A DNA stretch of 64,000 nt from the NCBI GenBank assembly GCA_021780935.1, contig JAJXXT010000144.1, positions 1 to 64,000 of the forward strand. Reading direction: 5' to 3'. Position 1 is the first letter of the stretch. Each line of letters opens with the position of its first letter. Shown in pieces: positions 59,409 through 64,000 of the stretch. Under the pieces are notes generated by a model. It searched no databases. It was not told the origin of the DNA and was given only the letters and a program-made list of their open reading frames with translations. The stretch comes from Pseudomonadota bacterium (lineage in GTDB: Bacteria; Pseudomonadota; Alphaproteobacteria; Acetobacterales; Acetobacteraceae). A program made the translations under genes and the position numbers.

Positions 59409-60452
59409 CTAGGATTTCTGTGTCCCCGCCGCGGCCTGCTTCATGATCGCGCCGGTCATCGGGATGAAGAACACCCCGACATCGCGTCGCGAATGGATCT
59501 TGCCGCGGGCATCCTTGGTATAGACGTAGAGGAACTGCCCGCGCTTCCAGGGCTGCCCGATCGGCACCAGCATGATGCCTCCGGGCTTGAGCTGTTTGAA
59601 CAGGTCCGGCGGCGCGAACTGCGCCGAGCAGGTCACGATGATGCGGTCGAACCCGCCCTTCACCTCCGGCCAGCCGTAATAGCCGTCGCCCACCCGGGTG
59701 ATGACGTTGTCGTAGCCAATCGGCTTGAAGATGTGGTGCACCGCGTTGCCAAGCGGCGCGATGATCTCGATCGAATAGGCCTTGTCGACGATGCGCGACA
59801 GCACCGAACTCTGATAGCCGCTGCCGGTGCCGATCTCGAGCGTGGTCTGCCCGGGTTCGGGCTTGAGCACCTGTGTCATGTAAGCCTGGCCGAGATAGTC
59901 CGACAGCGCCGAGCCATACCCGATCGCCCACGGCTTCGGGTCGCTTTCATACGCCTCCGCCGGCAGCGGCATCTTCTGCTCATAATTATAGTGGTAGTAA
60001 TCGCGTGGCACCGCGGCGAAGGCTGCGAGCACCGCCGGGTCGGCATGGCCGAGATGGGATTTGAGGTAGGAGGCGATCAACGCCAGCGCCGCCGGCCGCC
60101 GCGCCTGGATCGCCGCGAACTCGGCTTCGGAGATGTTGGCGGGCCGGCCGCCCTGGCGCATCGCCTTCTCATACGCGGCGAGCGTCCAGCCGCCTTCCGC
60201 CACGTTCACCCCCGGCTGGATGACCACGGCCTGGCTCGCCGGCGCGGCAGCGGGTGGTGCGGCGGGGGGCGTCGCGGCAGGCGGCGCCGCGGCGGGGGTC
60301 GAGGTCGCCGGAGTCGTGGGCGCCGGAGTCGTGGGCGTCGGAGTCGTGGGCGTCGGCGCGGTGGTCTGGGCGGCGGCATCGGCGGCCGCGGCGAGAAACG
60401 GCGCCGCCATGGCGGTGGCGACGATGCGGCGACGTGTAAGGTTCTGGCTCAA
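59409..60452 (-). CDS. Periplasmic protein-L-isoaspartate O-methyltransferase-like protein
   Basis: A 347-residue protein with an unusual TTG start (60452) overlapping the upstream stop as TTGA; no better start exists upstream within its own unit. An N-terminal Tat-like signal (LTRRRIVATAMAAPFLAAAA) is followed by a Pro/Thr/Ala linker (about residues 29-75). From about residue 75 on comes a SAM-binding fold of the isoaspartate methyltransferase family, with TLEIGTGSGYQSSVLSRIV. The conserved TISQP loop of classical enzymes is replaced by SALSDYL. The enzyme may act on exported proteins; a periplasmic site is surprising because SAM is cytoplasmic. Confidence 0.75.
   Translation of the reverse strand: MSQNLTRRRIVATAMAAPFLAAAADAAAQTTAPTPTTPTPTTPAPTTPATSTPAAAPPAATPPAAPPAAAPASQAVVIQPGVNVAEGGWTLAAYEKAMRQGGRPANISEAEFAAIQARRPAALALIASYLKSHLGHADPAVLAAFAAVPRDYYHYNYEQKMPLPAEAYESDPKPWAIGYGSALSDYLGQAYMTQVLKPEPGQTTLEIGTGSGYQSSVLSRIVDKAYSIEIIAPLGNAVHHIFKPIGYDNVITRVGDGYYGWPEVKGGFDRIIVTCSAQFAPPDLFKQLKPGGIMLVPIGQPWKRGQFLYVYTKDARGKIHSRRDVGVFFIPMTGAIMKQAAAGTQKS
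60311..60355 (-). repeat. Three tandem 15-bp units coding for a Pro-Thr linker
   Basis: GAGTCGTGGGCGCCG, then GAGTCGTGGGCGTCG twice, head to tail. On the minus strand each unit encodes a TPTTP-like pentapeptide of the linker in the isoaspartate methyltransferase-like protein. The near-identity at DNA level suggests recent duplication or slippage. Confidence 0.8.
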
Positions 60453-62800
60453 GACTCGCTCCTCGCGGCGGGAAAACTCAGCGCTGCCACTCCATAGAGC
60501 AGGGCGGCACCGCTGAGAACCACCGCGAAGCCACGTTCCAGCGCCACCAGGTTGGCGAGCGGCGTCGCCACCACCGAAAACGCGCCGTTCAGCGCCCACG
60601 CCCAGGGCAGAAATGGCCCTCGGCCCACCCGCCCGAGCCCGAGCGGGAAGGGCATGCCCATGGCGAACGCGACGGGGCAGGCCGCCAACAGCACCAGCGC
60701 CGCGCGCGCCGCCAGCGGCCAGCCGAGCGTTGCCAGCATCGCCGGCCACGCGCCGAGCCGCATCGCGAGCGCCCAGGCGATAACGCAGAACGCCGCGATC
60801 ACCACCGCACGGCGTGGCCGCCCGATCCGCCCGCTCGCGAGGCTGCCCATCCCAGCCGCGATCAGCATTCCCGCGAGCACGACGGCAAAGCCTAATGTTG
60901 CATCGTCGAGATAAAAACTCGCATACTGGATCAGCACCAATTCAACTGACAGAAAGCCGAGCCCGAGGGAGGCGAAATACACCGCCGCACGGCGCATTCC
61001 GCCCCGCTCCATCCGGTCCCGGCGCAGCCGACGCCCCGCCACGAGCGGCAGCACCAGCACCACCAGCGCGATCACCCCCGCCTGCACCAGCACGGCGAGA
61101 TTGACCAGCGGCCCCAGCTCCGCCTGCGGCAGCAACTCGATACGCTTCAAGATTAACCCGATCTGCCCCAGTCGCAGCACGTCGAAGAAGAACGGCCGGT
61201 TGAGCGTGATCGGCGACAGGTCGAAGGCACGGCCGGACGCGGTGGGCTGGCCCGCGATGGCCGCCGGCGCCTCGTTGGCGATTGCGTCCTGCGGGCCGCC
61301 CCCGGTCTGCACCTGGCCCTTTCTGAAGGAGACCGGCGGCAGGTCATTGTAGATGTTGGCGCGCGCCGCGGCGACGTTCATCCCCTTGTAGAAACTAACG
61401 TCGAAGGAACGGTTGTCGCAGAACTTCTTCGCCACGGCGATGCGCGCGGCGCTGAACGGCGAGGGTGAAACCAGAACCCGGGCATTCCAGGCGGAGCGAT
61501 AGACCAGCAGGTGTGCCGCGACATCGCCGATCCCGGCCTCGTGCAGCGCCAGCCGCGCGGTTGCGAGGACCCGCAGCGTATAGGCTGGAAATTCACGAAT
61601 TGATACGGGAATGGAAAGAATCCCGTCTGGCCTCAGATGCCGTAGATAGACGGCCATGGCCTGGGCCGCGAAGGCGCTGGCGTTCGGCGGGTCCGCCTTG
61701 AGAAAATCGGACGCGATGTCGATGATATCCCAGTGCCCGCGCCGTGCCGCCGCGACAGGTGATGCAGCGGTTACCGGCCCCACGACCCGCGCCGCGCGAC
61801 GCAGTGCGGGGTCCGGCTCGACGGTCGTGATCGCGGCGGCGCCGAGCTTGCGCGCCTCCAGGATATGCCAGCCGCCGGAGGCGCCGATCAGCAGAACACG
61901 GGGATGCGCGATCAGCCGATAGGGCAGGGCGTCGAGTTCACTCGGCACGAAGCCGAGCTTCGCGCCATGCGCCGGGGCGAGGGCTGCGAGCCGGTTGCCG
62001 TCGCGGTAGAGCCCGAGCGCGCGCGGCGGCCCGCTCATGCCGAGCATCGCCGCGTCGTTGGAGACGTCGATATCGACGCGCTCGGTAAAGTCGTCCATCA
62101 CCATGTAGAGCCCGCGCGGCGAGATCCAGCGCGCGACGACGCGGCTATGCGGCACATGCAGCGGCGCATAGATCGCCTTGAACTCGGAGAACGTGCCGGG
62201 GTTGGCGAACAGCAGCGGAGCGCCGGCGAGGATCAGCGCCACGCCGGAGGCGATCGCCGGCAGTCGCCCGCGCGCGGCGAACGCCACCGGCACCAGCAGT
62301 GCCGCCGGCAGCATGAAGGGCGGCACGACATACATCGCGGCGAGAACCGCGAGCGCCCCGCAGCCCGCGCCCAGCAGGTCCGCCGCATAGACCCGGCCCA
62401 GCCGTTCCGGCGCAACAATGAACGAGAGTCCGACGAACAGTCCCGCCAGCACGAAGGCCGGCAGCAGACAGACATAGTAAAGCAGGATGTTGAGAAACTC
62501 GTCGCCGAACGTCACTTTGTTCTGCAGGCGCAGCGGGTTGAACGGGTCGAGATCGGCGGTGAAGGCGCCAAAGCCGATGGCAAGCACGATCGCCGCCGGC
62601 AGCCAGGCGAGCATCGACCGCGCATGCCGTTCGAACCATCCCTCGGCCAGCGCCAGCACCACGCCCGAAACCGCGAAGCCGGCCAGCACGATGGAAATGA
62701 CCCAGTAGCCATAGGCCGACCAGGTCGCCACCGCGAAGGCACGGGTCAGCGCGATCTCGAAGCCGATGGTCGAGGCCGAGACGATGAACAGCGGCAGCAT
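60449..62800 (-). CDS. Polytopic membrane protein with spermidine-synthase-like domain
   Basis: A 783-residue protein (ATG 62800, MLPLFIVSASTIGFEIALTR). Residues 1 to about 200 have six hydrophobic segments. Around 300-450 lies a Rossmann methyltransferase/spermidine synthase-like domain (VLLIGASGGWHILEARKLGA followed by ITTVEPDPALRRAARVV). Residues about 560-780 add further membrane helices, including ALNGAFSVVATPLANLVALE, typical of bacterial membrane-bound spermidine-synthase-like proteins. Such proteins have unknown substrates. It is coupled by TTGA overlap to the periplasmic methyltransferase-like gene downstream, and by a one-base gap to the hydrolase upstream. Confidence 0.82.
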   Translation of the reverse strand: MLPLFIVSASTIGFEIALTRAFAVATWSAYGYWVISIVLAGFAVSGVVLALAEGWFERHARSMLAWLPAAIVLAIGFGAFTADLDPFNPLRLQNKVTFGDEFLNILLYYVCLLPAFVLAGLFVGLSFIVAPERLGRVYAADLLGAGCGALAVLAAMYVVPPFMLPAALLVPVAFAARGRLPAIASGVALILAGAPLLFANPGTFSEFKAIYAPLHVPHSRVVARWISPRGLYMVMDDFTERVDIDVSNDAAMLGMSGPPRALGLYRDGNRLAALAPAHGAKLGFVPSELDALPYRLIAHPRVLLIGASGGWHILEARKLGAAAITTVEPDPALRRAARVVGPVTAASPVAAARRGHWDIIDIASDFLKADPPNASAFAAQAMAVYLRHLRPDGILSIPVSIREFPAYTLRVLATARLALHEAGIGDVAAHLLVYRSAWNARVLVSPSPFSAARIAVAKKFCDNRSFDVSFYKGMNVAAARANIYNDLPPVSFRKGQVQTGGGPQDAIANEAPAAIAGQPTASGRAFDLSPITLNRPFFFDVLRLGQIGLILKRIELLPQAELGPLVNLAVLVQAGVIALVVLVLPLVAGRRLRRDRMERGGMRRAAVYFASLGLGFLSVELVLIQYASFYLDDATLGFAVVLAGMLIAAGMGSLASGRIGRPRRAVVIAAFCVIAWALAMRLGAWPAMLATLGWPLAARAALVLLAACPVAFAMGMPFPLGLGRVGRGPFLPWAWALNGAFSVVATPLANLVALERGFAVVLSGAALLYGVAALSFPAARSES

Positions 62801-62801
62801 G

Positions 62802-63665
62802 CTAGTGTGGCCGGACCTTTGGTTGCCAGATTTTTCGTTGAATGAACGAAAGCAGGATCGCATCGAAGCGCCGCGGTTCATCGACGAACATGGCGTGCCC
62901 TACGCCGTGCATCACGACGGGCTCGACGTTGCGATCGACCTGGGCGACATGTGCTGCCTGTGCGGCCAGCCAGGGGCGGACGACATAGAGCGTGGGCCGG
63001 TGCGTCGCGTAGAGGGCATCGCGCCAGTAGCTCGGCGGCTCCGGGTAGCGCAGCAATTCTTCGGCGGCCCATTTCGGCGTGCGCAGCGCCGCCGCGGTCA
63101 GCCGGTCGAGATAGGAGGGTGGCTGCGGGTGCAGGAACATGCTGTGCACGAAGTCGCGCACCAACACGGGCCAGGGCGGCGGCGGCCCGCGGCGTGGCGG
63201 CGACGGCGTGGGATACGGCCGCTCACCCACCGAGTTGTCGATCAGCACCAGCCCGGCCACCCGCGCGTCGCCATGGGTATGCAGATAGCCCAGCACGTCG
63301 AGCACCCCGAGCGACCAGCCGCCGAGCAGCACCGGCCGCGGCCCCAGAAGGGTGAGAAGCTCCGCGATATCCTGCCCGCGCCTCCGGTCGTTATAGCCGG
63401 AGCGGGCGATCTCGCTCTCACCCTGGCCGCGCGGGTCCAGCACCACAACCTGATAGCGCGATGAAAGGGCGCGAATCTGCGGCGTGAAGATCCAGCCGGG
63501 CATGGTCCAGCCGGGGATCAGCACGATGGTCTGCGCCGTGTTGCGGCCGGCGACGATCGCGTGCAGCTGCACCCCGTCCGAGGTCCGGAACGTAAGGTCG
63601 GCGGCGCGCGCCTGGCTCGCGAGCGCCAGCACGCAGGCCATGAGCATTGCCGGGATGGCGCGCAT
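62802..63665 (-). CDS. Secreted alpha/beta hydrolase
   Basis: A 287-residue protein (ATG 63665 chosen; GTG 63674 would add three residues). The N-terminal IPAMLMACVLALASQARAAD is a signal peptide. VLIPGWTMPGWIFTPQIRAL is the oxyanion region, LGGWSLGVLDVLGYL holds the nucleophile elbow (GWSLG), and MHGVGHAMFVDEP the catalytic His. It is likely an esterase or lipase-like enzyme in the periplasm. It seems to be the first gene of a unit with the two membrane/periplasmic proteins downstream. Confidence 0.85.
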   Translation of the reverse strand: MRAIPAMLMACVLALASQARAADLTFRTSDGVQLHAIVAGRNTAQTIVLIPGWTMPGWIFTPQIRALSSRYQVVVLDPRGQGESEIARSGYNDRRRGQDIAELLTLLGPRPVLLGGWSLGVLDVLGYLHTHGDARVAGLVLIDNSVGERPYPTPSPPRRGPPPPWPVLVRDFVHSMFLHPQPPSYLDRLTAAALRTPKWAAEELLRYPEPPSYWRDALYATHRPTLYVVRPWLAAQAAHVAQVDRNVEPVVMHGVGHAMFVDEPRRFDAILLSFIQRKIWQPKVRPH

Positions 63666-63709
63666 GGCGTTCACTGGCCCGCGACCATGGTCCTGTCAAC
63701 GAGGCCCGC

Positions 63710-63886
63710 GTGAGCCCGCCCGAACCCCCCGAGCCGCCGCCGCGGCGCGGCGCGCTGATCGCCATTCTGCTCTTGCTGGTCCTGTCTGCCGCCGGGTGGT
63801 GGATCACGAACCGTCTCCACCAGACCAGCGTCCTGCAGGACTGTGTGATGCAGGGGCGGCGGAACTGCGCGCCCGTCGGCAATTAG
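63710..63886 (+). CDS. Small membrane-anchored protein, function unknown
   Basis: A 58-residue protein taken from GTG 63710. It has a Pro-rich start (SPPEPPEPPPRR), one hydrophobic segment (GALIAILLLLVLSAAGWWI), then a short outer tail with two cysteines (LQDCVMQGRRNCAPVGN). The arrangement looks like a single-pass membrane protein with a short disulfide loop. The divergent hydrolase starts 45 bp away. Confidence 0.6.
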   Translation: MSPPEPPEPPPRRGALIAILLLLVLSAAGWWITNRLHQTSVLQDCVMQGRRNCAPVGN

Positions 63887-63892
63887 GCGGCT

Positions 63893-64000
63893 TCAGCCCG
63901 CGGCACCGGCGGCCGCACGCCGTGCCGCGCCCCGCCCCCAGACCACCACCAGAATCGCACCGAGCAGCGCGCTGATGCCGAGTGCCACCACCGCGGTGTG
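63893..64000 (-). CDS. C-terminal end of a membrane protein (partial)
   Basis: The minus-strand frame is open from the window edge to TGA 63893-63895. It reads 35 residues, beginning with a hydrophobic helix (AVVALGISALLGAILVVVW) followed by an Arg/Ala tail (GRGAARRAAAGAAG), a typical end of a polytopic protein. It converges on the small membrane protein gene. The family cannot be told from this piece. Confidence 0.5.
   Translation of the reverse strand, partial: HTAVVALGISALLGAILVVVWGRGAARRAAAGAAG

Overview
The window is about 70% G+C and densely packed, with many ATGA/GTGA stop-start overlaps and no rRNA, tRNA, insertion sequence, prophage or CRISPR array that I could find. The protein families point to an alphaproteobacterium of the order Rhodospirillales, probably Acetobacteraceae. 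These include a class II ribonucleotide reductase-like tail, Hint_2-domain secreted proteins, the ligase-associated repair set, a DmeR/DmeF metal pair and aerobic IorAB-type 2-oxoacid oxidoreductases. The genus cannot be fixed from the sequence alone.

Layout. 0-7.8 kb: a ribonucleotide-reductase-like C-terminus, a RidA protein, a GNAT/DUF482 protein, a 1000-residue secreted adhesin-metzincin-Hint fusion, and a monocarboxylate-type Na+/solute symporter with its DUF3311 partner. 7.9-15.3 kb: a compact minus-strand run of seven genes (PdeM phosphoesterase, photolyase, FAD oxidoreductase, DUF1365, cyclopropane-fatty-acid synthase family enzyme, GPH-type MFS, metallophosphatase), a set that looks like light damage plus lipid modification. 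15.4-19.1 kb: a spermidine/putrescine-type ABC importer. 19.3-24.4 kb: divergent DNA-repair genes (Lhr-like helicase; MBL exonuclease and ATP-dependent ligase). PdeM, which belongs to the same functional set, lies on the far side of the ABC operon.

24.4-48.0 kb is the most interesting part: a 20-gene locus for an N-containing aromatic compound. It encodes a 2-aminobenzoyl-CoA/salicylyl-CoA-type monooxygenase-reductase, a flavin reductase, two SDRs, a RidA protein, an isatin-hydrolase-like cyclase, a thiolase with a DUF35-SDR fusion, an acyl-CoA ligase, a Rieske dioxygenase, an IorAB oxidoreductase, a peptide-type ABC importer and a luciferase-like monooxygenase. One MarR regulator is encoded inside it. 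Three near-identical AT-rich imperfect palindromes (28715-28734, 41571-41590, 48019-48038) sit in exactly the three promoter regions of the locus and are most simply its operators. The gene content fits degradation of indole-3-acetate, isatin, anthranilate or a related compound through 2-aminobenzoyl-CoA. The substrate and the order of steps are inferred.

48-64 kb is mixed: an OsmC protein; a metal-responsive DmeR/DmeF pair whose promoter contains a G-tract operator; a Rieske ferredoxin and ferredoxin reductase (possible electron donors to the dioxygenase about 14 kb away); two amidohydrolases; a serine hydrolase-DinB-SDR-secreted protein run; a haloacetate-dehalogenase-like hydrolase; an EamA transporter; a periplasmic isoaspartate-methyltransferase-like protein behind a spermidine-synthase-like membrane protein; and a secreted alpha/beta hydrolase.
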